Counted from the stretch's first letter, positions 1 to 9,624 are shown. The stretch is DNA of 15,651 bases from UBA11579 sp039714215 (GCA_039714215.1 JBDLJU010000050.1:1-15651), one strand, 5' to 3'. A program made the numbers and translations. Notes: a model not told the origin generated them from the sequence alone.

Positions 1-1
1 C

Positions 2-331
2 GCGATCCTCGGTCATGAGTTCGGGATCGGGGTGCGCAACGGCTGCTTCTGCGCCCACCCCCTGATCCTCCATCTGCTGGAGGTCGATGACGAGCAATCG
101 ATAAAAACCCGCGATCAGATCATCAGCGGGGACAAGAGTGAGATGCCCGGCCTGATCCGCGCCTCATTTGGTTTATACAACACCCTCGAAGAGGTTGACT
201 CCCTGATTGACGCACTGGAAGCGATCGCTGCTGGCGAGTACAGTGGTGAATATATCCAGGACCCGGCTTCCGGTGAATACACCCCGGTTGGGTGGGAACC
301 AGGCTTTGAAAATTTCTTTTCTCTAAACTAA
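2..331 (+). CDS. Class V aminotransferase / cysteine desulfurase-like protein, C-terminal part
   Basis: The reading frame is open from the left edge, so only the last 109 residues are seen. A GTG at 32 is internal. The segment VRNGCFCAHP (nt 32-61) matches the substrate-loop region of SufS/Csd-like PLP enzymes (RxGxxCAxP); the Cys encoded at 50-52 aligns with the catalytic persulfide-forming Cys. It is followed by IRASFGLYNTLEEVDSLI, the typical C-terminal small-domain sequence of class V aminotransferases. Family knowledge: such enzymes bind PLP through a lysine lying upstream of this window and act as cysteine desulfurases, selenocysteine lyases or epimerase-like proteins. The C-terminus carries an extra acidic and aromatic tail after the conserved helix. 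The exact reaction cannot be told from this part. A hairpin terminator follows the stop. Confidence 0.8.
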   Translation, partial: AILGHEFGIGVRNGCFCAHPLILHLLEVDDEQSIKTRDQIISGDKSEMPGLIRASFGLYNTLEEVDSLIDALEAIAAGEYSGEYIQDPASGEYTPVGWEPGFENFFSLN

Positions 332-339
332 ATTTTCAC

Positions 340-366
340 CGGCCGAGCGAATTGCTCGGCCGTTTA
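340..366 (+). terminator. Rho-independent terminator after the aminotransferase gene
   Basis: A perfect 9-bp stem, CGGCCGAGC (340-348) with GCTCGGCCG (354-362), closes a 5-nt loop GAATT and is followed by TTTATT. It lies 8 nt after the stop codon. The next gene starts only 11 nt after the stem, so the T-run is short and read-through is possible. Confidence 0.7.
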
Positions 367-373
367 TTCAATT

Positions 374-775
374 ATGACCCGAAAACCTCCCGCCCCCTTC
401 TACCGCCAGGTATACGCCATCGTCTGGAAAATTCCTCCAGGCAAGGTGACCAGTTACGGCCGCATCGCAGAGATGCTCAACAACCCAGGCGCTGCCCGGC
501 AGGTGGGCTACGCAATGAGCGCGCTGAAGAACCGGGCAGATGATCCCGGGTATGTTGGGATTCCCTGGCACCGGGTGGTTAACCATCAGGGCCAGATCGT
601 GATCAAAGGCTCAGGAGAAGGCCGCCTGTACCAGGCAGAGCTGCTTCGCGAGGAAAGTGTCGAGTTCAGCAAAGACCTGCAGGTCAATTTGGATGGTCAT
701 CTTTGGGAGGGGCTGCTTCCGCATGAGGTTCAGGCAGTGCTTGAAGAAGCGGGGATAAATCCTAAATACGAGTAA
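374..775 (+). CDS. Alkyltransferase-like (ATL) protein, MGMT-family DNA-binding protein lacking the acceptor Cys
   Basis: This 133-residue protein has the DNA-binding domain of O6-alkylguanine-DNA alkyltransferases. The active-site motif PCHRV reads PWHRV (residues 64-68), so Trp65 replaces the acceptor Cys. Other conserved parts are VTSYGRIAEM, with Tyr28 expected to flip the damaged nucleotide, and ARQVGYAM, with Arg42 as the likely Arg finger. In known ATL proteins (S. pombe Atl1, E. coli YbaZ/eATL) the same Cys-to-Trp change abolishes alkyl transfer, and the protein instead marks O6-alkylguanine for nucleotide excision repair. The C-terminus extends about 25 residues beyond the minimal domain. 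The ATG at 374 gives the full domain, but no Shine-Dalgarno sequence precedes it; the bases upstream are terminator hairpin. Translation may therefore be weak, coupled, or begin on an unusual mRNA end. Confidence 0.88.
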   Translation: MTRKPPAPFYRQVYAIVWKIPPGKVTSYGRIAEMLNNPGAARQVGYAMSALKNRADDPGYVGIPWHRVVNHQGQIVIKGSGEGRLYQAELLREESVEFSKDLQVNLDGHLWEGLLPHEVQAVLEEAGINPKYE

Positions 776-820
776 TCTGTTTTCCGCTGGCGATCCGATC
801 AACGAGCGATCGACACAGCT

Positions 821-855
821 CAAATAACCAATCGATGCAACCGATTGCTTATTTG
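821..855 (+). terminator. Stem-loop downstream of the ATL gene, possible terminator
   Basis: CAAATAA (821-827) pairs with TTATTTG (849-855), and CAATCG (829-834) pairs with CGATTG (842-847). A single C-C mismatch separates the two helices and the loop has 7 nt. It lies 45 nt after the stop codon at 775. No T-run follows, so it may be a processing or stability hairpin instead. The rest of 776-1010 is A+T-rich and shows no gene. Confidence 0.4.
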
Positions 856-1010
856 GAAAAATCAGCGCGCTTCACCAATAAACCGGGGTATTTCATTCAA
901 TTTTCCAGGCCATTTAGGCAGAAATTTTTCCTGTGATTTTTTGATTAAATCCCTAACCTTAAAGAATTGAAGGTCCACCTTAAAATTTCAGGATTAACTG
1001 CTATATTTTG

Positions 1011-1039
1011 TTGCTCACATTTTGGCTTTATGTTAAAAT
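1011..1039 (+). promoter_or_regulatory. Possible sigma-70-type promoter for nrdR
   Basis: TTGCTC (1011-1016) and TAAAAT (1034-1039) are 17 bp apart. The -10 matches consensus at 5 of 6 positions, and the -35 only in its TTG. Transcription would start near 1046 and give a leader of about 80 nt before nrdR. This is inferred from sequence only. Confidence 0.35.
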
Positions 1040-1081
1040 GGCTAAACATCGTCGCAATATACATGGGTGAAAAAAATACTG

Positions 1082-1103
1082 CCCCCACATCTGGGGGTTC
1101 TTT
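1082..1103 (+). promoter_or_regulatory. Short GC hairpin with T-rich tail in the nrdR leader (possible attenuator)
   Basis: CCCCCA (1082-1087) pairs with TGGGGG (1092-1097) around loop CATC and is followed by TTCTTTAA. An A-run (AAAAAA) lies a few bases upstream. It sits between the proposed promoter and the nrdR ribosome-binding site, about 30 nt before the start codon. A weak terminator or attenuator is one reading; a simple leader hairpin is the other. Confidence 0.35.
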
Positions 1104-1127
1104 AATCACTGGTTGGATGAGGTTTTA

Positions 1128-1583
1128 ATGCACTGTCCGCTCTGCCAAAATGAGCACGGAACCAAAGTAATCGATACTACCCACGACAACCGGGGAGGTA
1201 TCCGCCGGCGGCGCGAGTGCAAGGAATGCGGTAAGCGGTTCAGCACGTATGAGCGCGCGATCCTCTCCACTCCGATGGTGATTAAAGAAGACGGTACCCG
1301 AGAAGAATTTGACCGGGAAAAATTGATCCGCGGCTTACGGGTCGCCTGCGTCAAGCGTCCGGTTTCGGCAGCAGACCTTCAACGATTAACCGGAGAGATC
1401 GAGGCCGCCCTGCAGCACCAGGGCAAAGCAGAGGTCCCCTCCGCGGTGATTGGAGACATGGTGATCGCCGGTCTCAAAGAGCTTGACCAGGTAGCCTATA
1501 TCCGCTATGCAATTGTCTACCTTGGCTTAGATGATCTCGATGCTGTCCGCAGTGAACTTGATCGACTGATCGAAAACGTATAA
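1128..1583 (+). CDS. nrdR: Transcriptional repressor NrdR
   Basis: The protein has 151 residues, the normal family length. It begins MHCPLC, with zinc-ribbon Cys pairs at residues 3/6 and 31/34 (CKEC), and an Arg-rich stretch IRRRRECKECGKRFSTYE between and after them. An ATP-cone domain follows at about residues 49-139. Family knowledge: NrdR binds ATP/dATP in the ATP-cone, oligomerises, and represses ribonucleotide reductase genes at paired NrdR boxes. The ATG at 1128 is chosen because nearly all NrdR proteins start MxCPxC and GGATGAGG (1115-1122) sits 5 nt upstream; a TTG at 1113 would add five residues. nrdJ starts 101 nt downstream on the same strand, its expected target and partner. I saw no clear pair of 16-bp NrdR boxes upstream of either gene. 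Confidence 0.95.
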   Translation: MHCPLCQNEHGTKVIDTTHDNRGGIRRRRECKECGKRFSTYERAILSTPMVIKEDGTREEFDREKLIRGLRVACVKRPVSAADLQRLTGEIEAALQHQGKAEVPSAVIGDMVIAGLKELDQVAYIRYAIVYLGLDDLDAVRSELDRLIENV

Positions 1584-1620
1584 CCGGGATTAACCTTCAA
1601 AGAGAAATTTTCCCCCGGGG

Positions 1621-1659
1621 ATGGACCTGGTAACAGATCTTTAGATCTCTATTGTCCAT
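1621..1659 (+). promoter_or_regulatory. Nested inverted repeat in the nrdJ leader
   Basis: ATGGAC (1621-1626) pairs with GTCCAT (1654-1659). Inside, AGATC (1635-1639) pairs with GATCT (1644-1648) around loop TTTA; the same bases also form two direct AGATCT copies 8 bp apart. The structure ends 11 nt before the AGGAGA ribosome-binding site of nrdJ. It could be an operator or an RNA hairpin. It does not match the cobalamin riboswitch B12-box, which might have been expected before a B12-dependent enzyme. Confidence 0.4.
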
Positions 1660-1684
1660 TTTAACAATTTAGGAGAAGAAAGTC

Positions 1685-4248
<2,564 letters not shown>

Positions 4249-4249
<1 letters not shown>

Positions 4250-4276
4250 CCAGGTGTAGGTTTTCACGAAGTTTGG
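4249..4276 (+). repeat. Left copy of a 27-28 bp inverted repeat flanking the sortase-fusion gene
   Basis: The copy begins at the last base of the nrdJ stop codon. It shares GCCAG, then TGTAGGTTTTCAC without change, then AAG and TTGG with the reverse complement of 7429-7455. The two differ by one extra G and two substitutions. The CGAAG-TTTGG part (4267-4276) can also pair with CCAAA-CTTCG at 4297-4307, with one bulged T, and a second hairpin AAGATTT/AAATCTT (4288-4305) overlaps it. This is a dispersed structured repeat of unknown family. Confidence 0.75.
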
Positions 4277-4394
4277 TCTAAGTTGAAAAGATTTTGCCAA
4301 ATCTTCGAATGAATAGAAGAAATCTTCTGTATCAATCAAATTTTACTTTGAGGAAAAATCAACAGCAATTGGCTGGTGGTGAATTTTCGTAGAG

Positions 4395-4428
4395 ATGGAC
4401 ACGATTTGATTTTTCAAATCGTGTCCAT
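4395..4428 (+). terminator. Strong stem-loop downstream of nrdJ
   Basis: A perfect 15-bp stem (4395-4409 with 4414-4428; core GGACACGATTTGA) encloses a TTTT loop. No T-run follows on either strand, so it is an unusual intrinsic terminator at best, or an mRNA 3'-end stabiliser. It lies 146 nt after the nrdJ stop and 33 nt before the next -10 box. Confidence 0.6.
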
Positions 4429-4460
4429 AAAATGAAGACCTCGTCCAGGCAAAAATCTTG

Positions 4461-4466
4461 TATAAT
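4461..4466 (+). promoter_or_regulatory. Consensus -10 box upstream of the sortase-fusion gene
   Basis: TATAAT is a perfect -10 hexamer, 108 nt before the chosen start codon. No good -35 is visible 16-18 bp upstream and there is no extended -10, so an activator may be needed if the site is real. Confidence 0.45.
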
Positions 4467-4573
4467 ACGAAAGTAGCATCTGGAAAAGAAAATTCCATTT
4501 CCAGGACTATTTATTTCTATTGTTAAACATAGTAATTGATAACTTGAGAAAATATTCTAAGAGGCATAACACG

Positions 4574-7231
4574 ATGCAAAACAACCACCGCTTTATCATT
4601 TTACTAGTCAGCCTGGTGCTGATTGTGGGGATTACCGTTCACTCCCCGGATACTGCCCACGCCGCAACACTGACCGTTAACTCACTCAACGATGTGGACG
4701 ACGGCACCTGTGACGCTGCACATTGCAGCCTGCGCGAGGCCATTGACAACGCTGTGGCTGGAGACACTATCACCTTTAGCGTCACCGGAACCATCACCCT
4801 GACCGGTGGTGAACTTCTGATAGACAATGACCTGACCATCACCGGACCAGGAGCTGATCAACTGGACATCAGCGGGAACAACAGCAGCCGGGTTTTCTAT
4901 ATTATCGGTGGTACTGTAACCATCAGCGCCCTGACCATCCAGGATGGAAAAGCCCCGGACGGAGCTTCCCCCGGTACTGGCCCTGGCATGGATGGCGAAG
5001 ACGGCGGTGGCATCTATCATGACGGCACAACGTTAACCCTCCAGGACTGCATTGTGAATAACAACAACGCCGGGAACGGCGGCAATGCAGGCGGAATTTT
5101 TAGCGGCGGCGATGGCGGTGATGGCGGCGGCATCTTCAATGAAACTACGCTGATAATCGAGAACTGCACCATCAGCAATAATCAAACTGGCGACGGCGGG
5201 GCAGGAAATCTTGGCACCAGTAGCAGCCGTGGGGGAAACGGTGGCGGCATCCACAACATCGGCTCATTGACGATTAGAAATAGCTCAATCAAGGAGAATA
5301 CTACTGGCAGTGGCGACATGCCGTCATTTTGGGGGGGTAGAGGTGGTGGAATTAGCCATTATGGCCCTGCAGCCACCATAGAAAGCGTAACTTTCTCTGG
5401 GAATAATGCAACATTAAGCTGGGGGGGAGGTTTATACAATAGCAGCTTTTCTTCGATCAATCGTATTCACAAAAGCACCTTCAGCAATAACATAGCTATG
5501 TATGGCGGCGGTATCAGTAATAATTGGGGCAGCCAGATTGATGAGATCAGTTCCAGCACATTTCATGGCCAGAACACGATGTCTGGTGGCGGTATTTTCA
5601 ATGACGAGGGTGTAATCGGAACAATCACAAAGTGTGCTTTCTCCAACAATGATGCAATATTCAGCGGAGGCGCAATATTAAATTCAGATGCAACGATAGA
5701 TATCATTGAACGTTCTGAATTCTCTTCGAATACAGCTAAAGAGGGCGGTGCGATCAACAATCGTGTTTCTTCTACAATAGGTTCCATCACCAACAGCACC
5801 TTTTCCGGAAATATCGCAGATGAACACGGTGGAGGATTCTATAACGATAATTCCACCGTCACGATCATCGCCCACAATACCTTCTGGGATAACAGGGCAA
5901 ACTATCCATTGGGTGGCGGTGGAGGTTCACTCCACAACGTTGGCGGGGTCAATACCCTCAATACCTTTTCATATAATATTATCGCTTACAGTCTTGCAGG
6001 TGGAAATTGCTCAGGAACATTTCCCAACACACTCACTGGTAACCTGACAGACACAAACGGGTGCTGGGTATCAGCCACTTCTTTAGCCTTTACAGGCCAT
6101 GTCGGCCCTTTGCAAGATAATGGCGGGCCAACTAAAACCCACGCCCTGCTCTTTTCCACTCCGGCAAACCCGGCCATCGACGCTGGTGAAGCAAACTGCT
6201 CCCCCGCCCCGATTAATGACCAGGACCAGCGCGGTGTGAAACGTTCCGATTATGGCACTGCCTGTGATATCGGAGCTTTTGAATACACCGGTAGCGATTC
6301 CCCCCTGGAGGTGAGTGAAAGCAACCCGGCAAACGGCAGCAAAACACCAACCGTCACCCAGATCACGGTCACCTTTAACAAAGATGTGGTCAGCGACGGA
6401 AGCCCAGATGCAGCCAACAATATCAATAACTACCTGCTGGTTGAGAAAGGCCCCAATGGCACCTTTGATACCATTTCCTGCGCAGACGGTCTGCAGGTTG
6501 ATGATGTCAAGATCACGATTACTGGCGTGACCTACGATGCTGCCAGCAAGGCAGCCACCCTGACATTCACCCCCTCACCACTGCCTTTGGGTAAGTACCG
6601 CCTGTTTGTCTGCGGCACCACCTCTATTTATGACACAATTGGCCTGGAACTGAACAACGGCTTATTCGATACAGAGATTGAATTTATACTTGAAGAAGCA
6701 ACTGTATCCACAGTTTCCAATACTCTCCCCGCCACCGGTTTCCCCCGGGGCATGACCACCTCGCTCCCGACTCAACCTGTTGAGAAAGCCTATGCTTCCT
6801 CAGACCTGGTACTTGAGATCCCCTCGCTGGGTGTAGAGATGGATATCGTCGGTGTATCGCAATCCAAAATTGGCTGGGATACCACCTGGCTTGGACAGAG
6901 TGCTGGCTGGCTGGAAGGCTCCGCCTTCCCCACCTGGGCAGGCAACACCATCCTCACCGGGCATGTCTGGGACGCCAACAACAACCCCGGCCCGTTCGCC
7001 CAATTGAAATCACTCAAATACCGCGACCAGATCAAGATCGAGGCCTGGGGCCAAACACACATCTATGAAGTCGTGGAAAACAAACTGGTCTTCCCACGCA
7101 GCGTAAGCAAGGTCTTTGAGCATGAAGAGTACGACTACCTCACCCTGCTGACCTGCGAATTCTACAACCCACTAAACGGTGATTATTTCATGCGCCGTAT
7201 GGTCAAGGCTGTTCTGGTGAGTGTACATTAG
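4574..7231 (+). CDS. Secreted CSLREA / beta-helix surface protein with internal LPATG and C-terminal sortase domain
   Basis: Of 885 residues, 1-30 form a signal peptide (hydrophobic LVSLVLIVGI, cleavage expected after AHA30). Residues about 32-66 are a CSLREA domain (CSLREA at 51-56). A long right-handed beta-helix follows, with about eleven GG(G/A)(I/L/F)-type motifs and repeated F(S)xN turns, like chlamydial Pmp repeats. Residues about 505-572 resemble the choice-of-anchor Q domain (DNGGPTKTHAL, CDIGAFEY). An SbsA/Big_5-like Ig domain lies at about 579-690. LPATG is at 718-722. A sortase domain spans about 740-885 with His797 (TGHVW), Cys861 (LLTCEFYNP) and Arg874/875, the full catalytic set. 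Sortases cut and transpeptidate LPxTG-like signals, so the motif beside the enzyme is notable. No C-terminal membrane anchor is seen. ATG 4574 is preferred to TTG 4520 because AAGAGG lies 9 nt upstream and the signal peptide starts cleanly. Confidence 0.85.
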   Translation: MQNNHRFIILLVSLVLIVGITVHSPDTAHAATLTVNSLNDVDDGTCDAAHCSLREAIDNAVAGDTITFSVTGTITLTGGELLIDNDLTITGPGADQLDISGNNSSRVFYIIGGTVTISALTIQDGKAPDGASPGTGPGMDGEDGGGIYHDGTTLTLQDCIVNNNNAGNGGNAGGIFSGGDGGDGGGIFNETTLIIENCTISNNQTGDGGAGNLGTSSSRGGNGGGIHNIGSLTIRNSSIKENTTGSGDMPSFWGGRGGGISHYGPAATIESVTFSGNNATLSWGGGLYNSSFSSINRIHKSTFSNNIAMYGGGISNNWGSQIDEISSSTFHGQNTMSGGGIFNDEGVIGTITKCAFSNNDAIFSGGAILNSDATIDIIERSEFSSNTAKEGGAINNRVSSTIGSITNSTFSGNIADEHGGGFYNDNSTVTIIAHNTFWDNRANYPLGGGGGSLHNVGGVNTLNTFSYNIIAYSLAGGNCSGTFPNTLTGNLTDTNGCWVSATSLAFTGHVGPLQDNGGPTKTHALLFSTPANPAIDAGEANCSPAPINDQDQRGVKRSDYGTACDIGAFEYTGSDSPLEVSESNPANGSKTPTVTQITVTFNKDVVSDGSPDAANNINNYLLVEKGPNGTFDTISCADGLQVDDVKITITGVTYDAASKAATLTFTPSPLPLGKYRLFVCGTTSIYDTIGLELNNGLFDTEIEFILEEATVSTVSNTLPATGFPRGMTTSLPTQPVEKAYASSDLVLEIPSLGVEMDIVGVSQSKIGWDTTWLGQSAGWLEGSAFPTWAGNTILTGHVWDANNNPGPFAQLKSLKYRDQIKIEAWGQTHIYEVVENKLVFPRSVSKVFEHEEYDYLTLLTCEFYNPLNGDYFMRRMVKAVLVSVH

Positions 7232-7254
7232 CGATTAATCAACAATAACATTCA

Positions 7255-7296
7255 GATAAGGAGCTAAGCACTTTGCTCAGCTCTTTATCATTTTTA
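7255..7296 (+). terminator. Rho-independent terminator of the sortase-fusion gene
   Basis: A 16-pair stem, 7255-7270 with 7274-7289, has one A-C mismatch and one G-U pair around a CTT loop. It is followed by ATTTTTAG. It starts 23 nt after the stop codon at 7231. Confidence 0.85.
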
Positions 7297-7428
7297 GTGC
7301 ACCAGGTGAGTTGGTCTATATTATTTTCTACCAAAAGCATTACGATTGGTTAGATCTGCGCAAAGGTTTGCCCCAATCTTTAAGGGGATAAGAACAGGTT
7401 TTGTTCAAACTTTGTGAGATAAACTGGC

Positions 7429-7455
7429 CCAATCTTTGTGAAAACCTACACTGGC
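7429..7455 (-). repeat. Right copy of the 27-28 bp inverted repeat
   Basis: Read on the minus strand it matches 4249-4276 at 25 positions, including all of TGTAGGTTTTCAC. Just left of it, 7371-7437 holds related short motifs: CAATCTTT at 7374 and 7430, and CAAACTTT at 7406. A degenerate cluster of the same element may therefore be present. The two outer copies bracket the surface-protein gene in opposite orientation. Confidence 0.7.
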
Positions 7456-7524
7456 AGGGATTAAGTCCCGCATTTAGGGGGAACGGTTAAAGCCATTCTC
7501 CACAGTGGGCTTGAAATTTGGATA

Positions 7525-7530
7525 TATAAT
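7525..7530 (+). promoter_or_regulatory. Consensus -10 box upstream of the leucine-rich-repeat gene
   Basis: TATAAT, preceded by ATA, lies 91 nt before the chosen start. No convincing -35 is seen at the usual distance. The following hairpin would begin at or near the transcript start. Confidence 0.35.
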
Positions 7531-7567
7531 GGAGTTAGGCAATATTTGCTTACCTCCATTGATTTTT
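7529..7567 (+). terminator. Terminator-like hairpin ahead of the leucine-rich-repeat gene
   Basis: A 14-pair stem, 7529-7542 with 7546-7559, has one T-C mismatch and one G-T pair around loop TAT. It is followed by TGATTTTT. It is too far from 7231 to be that gene's main terminator. It may insulate the downstream gene or attenuate it. A smaller GGGG/CCCC hairpin follows at about 7571-7590. Confidence 0.45.
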
Positions 7568-7620
7568 AATGGGGAAGCGTAGCTATCCCCGAACTAAATT
7601 GCTAAAATTGGGTAATCTTG

Positions 7621-8664
7621 ATGACAAACCACATGGTTTTTGAAGAACGAGTACAGTTTCGTGAAAAGCTCACTAAAAGAGAAATTCAGGCCCTGATCTC
7701 AAACAAAGCCTTGAAGGTACTGCAGTGTTCTGAACCGGTTAAAACCCGGACATGGAAGCTGCTCAACGAGCAGTTCTTTCCAAAACGGCCAGAGGTGCAG
7801 CTGCGCGTATATGGCTGGTATGCTCAGGTCTGTGACCTGTCCTTTGTAACAATGCTGACCAATGTTCGCAACTTTTCTGCAGATTCTTTGATGCATGCTC
7901 AGGGTGTTGAACATCTTTCCGCAATGGAGAAACTGGAGTCTCTGGGAGTAGGAATTTTTCATCTGGAAGGGTTCGATTTCCTGAATCAGGTACCATCCCG
8001 TCTTAAAAAGCTTTACCTCGGAGAGACGAAATCTAAAAAACCCGATTTATCACCTTTGAACCGGTTTCATTTGCTGGAAGAAATTTACCTTGTAGGGCAG
8101 CAGAAAAATATTGAGGTCTTATCACAGCTTCTCAAGCTAAAAGACGTGACCCTGCGCTCGATCAGCACGCCTGAGATTAACTATTTAAGGCCGCTGGCCA
8201 AAATGTGGTCCCTGGATATTAAACTAGGCGGGATTAAAAATCTAAACGGCATAGAGGGAATGGAAAACATCAAATACCTCGAATTATGGCAGATCAGAGG
8301 GCTGGCCAATATTGAGGTCATCTCAACCCTGACCGGGCTGCAGCATCTGTTTTTACAATCTCTCCGGCAAGTAGAGCGTTTACCTGATCTTACAAAGCTA
8401 AAAAAACTCCAACGGATAACCATGGAGAATATGAAGGGCCTGATCGATATCGGCGCTCTGGAAGCGGCTCCTGCCCTTGAGGAATTGATCCATACCAGTG
8501 CCGGGAACCTGCAGCCAGAGGACTACCTGCCGTTGTTTAAGAACCCAAACCTGAAAAGTGCAGGTGTCTGGTTTGGCAGTGACAAGCGGAACAATCGCTT
8601 CAAAAAACTATTGGAAGAGCACGCTGTAGCACCATATGATTCTCGTCAATTCATCTTTAGATAA
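7621..8664 (+). CDS. Leucine-rich-repeat protein, cytoplasmic, function unknown
   Basis: The protein has 347 residues with no signal peptide or membrane segment. From about residue 100 to 310 it consists of irregular leucine-rich repeats of 21-24 residues. Examples are LKKLYLGETKSKKPDLSPL, LLEEIYLVGQQKNIEVLSQL, IKYLELWQIRGLANIEVI and LQHLFLQSLRQVERLPDL. LRR solenoids bind proteins; no catalytic motif accompanies them here. The N-terminal about 100 residues are mixed helix/strand without a motif I recognise. ATG 7621 follows directly on a TTG at 7618, and the ribosome-binding site is poor, so the start is uncertain within a few codons. It is monocistronic, flanked by a hairpin upstream and converging with the minus-strand lipoprotein gene 50 bp away. 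The gap is A+T-rich with the palindrome TTAAAATTTTAA at 8681-8692. Confidence 0.8.
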   Translation: MTNHMVFEERVQFREKLTKREIQALISNKALKVLQCSEPVKTRTWKLLNEQFFPKRPEVQLRVYGWYAQVCDLSFVTMLTNVRNFSADSLMHAQGVEHLSAMEKLESLGVGIFHLEGFDFLNQVPSRLKKLYLGETKSKKPDLSPLNRFHLLEEIYLVGQQKNIEVLSQLLKLKDVTLRSISTPEINYLRPLAKMWSLDIKLGGIKNLNGIEGMENIKYLELWQIRGLANIEVISTLTGLQHLFLQSLRQVERLPDLTKLKKLQRITMENMKGLIDIGALEAAPALEELIHTSAGNLQPEDYLPLFKNPNLKSAGVWFGSDKRNNRFKKLLEEHAVAPYDSRQFIFR

Positions 8665-8714
8665 ACACTTTTCTATGTGGTTAAAATTTTAAGTTTATTA
8701 AATCAATAAGTTAT

Positions 8715-9614
8715 CTAGTAAATTAACTTTTCTTTTTCTGCAAATATACATACCTCATTATTGTTTTGTGAAAATAAATTATAAAAAGTATCAATATTCA
8801 AATCAGTAAGTTCTTCAATCAAGAAATATTTATCTGGCACAACCGCTGCGATATATTCCATTATCCAATTGTAAGAATCTAGGTTTTCTGGATACCACAA
8901 AATAAATCCGCCAGAAAGGTCGTTGGGAAAACAAGCCCTTATACTATCTGTCAGTTCTGTTCCCTGTATTCCATAACTAACACGAAAACCATGATCTTCA
9001 TAAAATAATATTAAACCAACAGGCAGGTCATCCCGACCAGATGCATATGAAATTCTCAAAAAAACTTCATCTGGCTTTCCATATTCATTAAGGATATCAG
9101 AAACCGTATTTACAGGGAGGCTATCATGTTGAATCATGATGATTGAAATAATTCCCTCTTCAATGTAATACCTATGCGATAAATCATTTGGAGAAATATA
9201 TTCAGGCACCCTAAATCGCACATCTCGGCGAGGACCTTCATTTTGAGAAATTGAATATGCAATGGTTTCCAATTGCTGCTTTGCTTTTTCCCAATCAGTC
9301 TCTCCAGGGTGGAATCCCCACCAACACGGCAATTTACAATCAGCATTTGTTTCCATCAACTCTACATACTTATCGATTTTTTCTTCAGGTTGAAGTGTTG
9401 GTAAAGATTGCAAAGTGATTGTCGGAGTTACTGATGCCGTCGGGGAAATTGTAGGGGTAATCTCAATCGTCCAGGTTGGTAAAAGCTGTAGTTCCCCTGA
9501 AAAATCTTCAGTTGGAGTGGTTAGTGGAACCTGGTAATCTTTTCCACATCCGAATAGGGTGAGTAAAATCATTAATAATCCTAAACGATAAAAATTAGTA
9601 ATTTTTGATTTCAT
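8715..9614 (-). CDS. Lipoprotein with CxLPCWWG motif; candidate immunity partner of the upstream RHS tip
   Basis: This 299-residue protein has a type II signal peptide (LLMILLTLFGC, lipidated Cys23). A Thr/Pro-rich linker follows (ITPTISPTASVTPTIT, about residues 51-66), then a globular domain beginning with CKLPCWWGFHPGETDW (residues 93-108). From memory, CxLPCWWG-PG-T sequences recur in Anaerolineae secreted proteins of unknown function. It should be anchored on the outer face of the cell membrane. ATG 9614 is chosen because AGGAG (minus strand of 9622-9626) lies 7 nt upstream, embedded in the stop region of the preceding gene; an upstream in-frame ATG at 9650 would lie inside that gene. 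The 10-nt spacing implies translational coupling. That position, directly after an RHS-linked metallopeptidase tip, suggests immunity, but no sequence match to an immunity family was recognised. The gene is A+T-richer than the core genes. Confidence 0.75.
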   Translation of the reverse strand: MKSKITNFYRLGLLMILLTLFGCGKDYQVPLTTPTEDFSGELQLLPTWTIEITPTISPTASVTPTITLQSLPTLQPEEKIDKYVELMETNADCKLPCWWGFHPGETDWEKAKQQLETIAYSISQNEGPRRDVRFRVPEYISPNDLSHRYYIEEGIISIIMIQHDSLPVNTVSDILNEYGKPDEVFLRISYASGRDDLPVGLILFYEDHGFRVSYGIQGTELTDSIRACFPNDLSGGFILWYPENLDSYNWIMEYIAAVVPDKYFLIEELTDLNIDTFYNLFSQNNNEVCIFAEKEKLIY

Positions 9615-9624
9615 TTCAATTCTC

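Noticed and set aside
1608..1684. Cobalamin riboswitch before nrdJ
   Set aside because: The leader is only about 100 nt and lacks a recognisable B12-box.
4520..4573. TTG start adding 18 residues to the sortase-fusion protein
   Set aside because: The ATG at 4574 has AAGAGG at a suitable distance and puts the signal peptide at the N-terminus.
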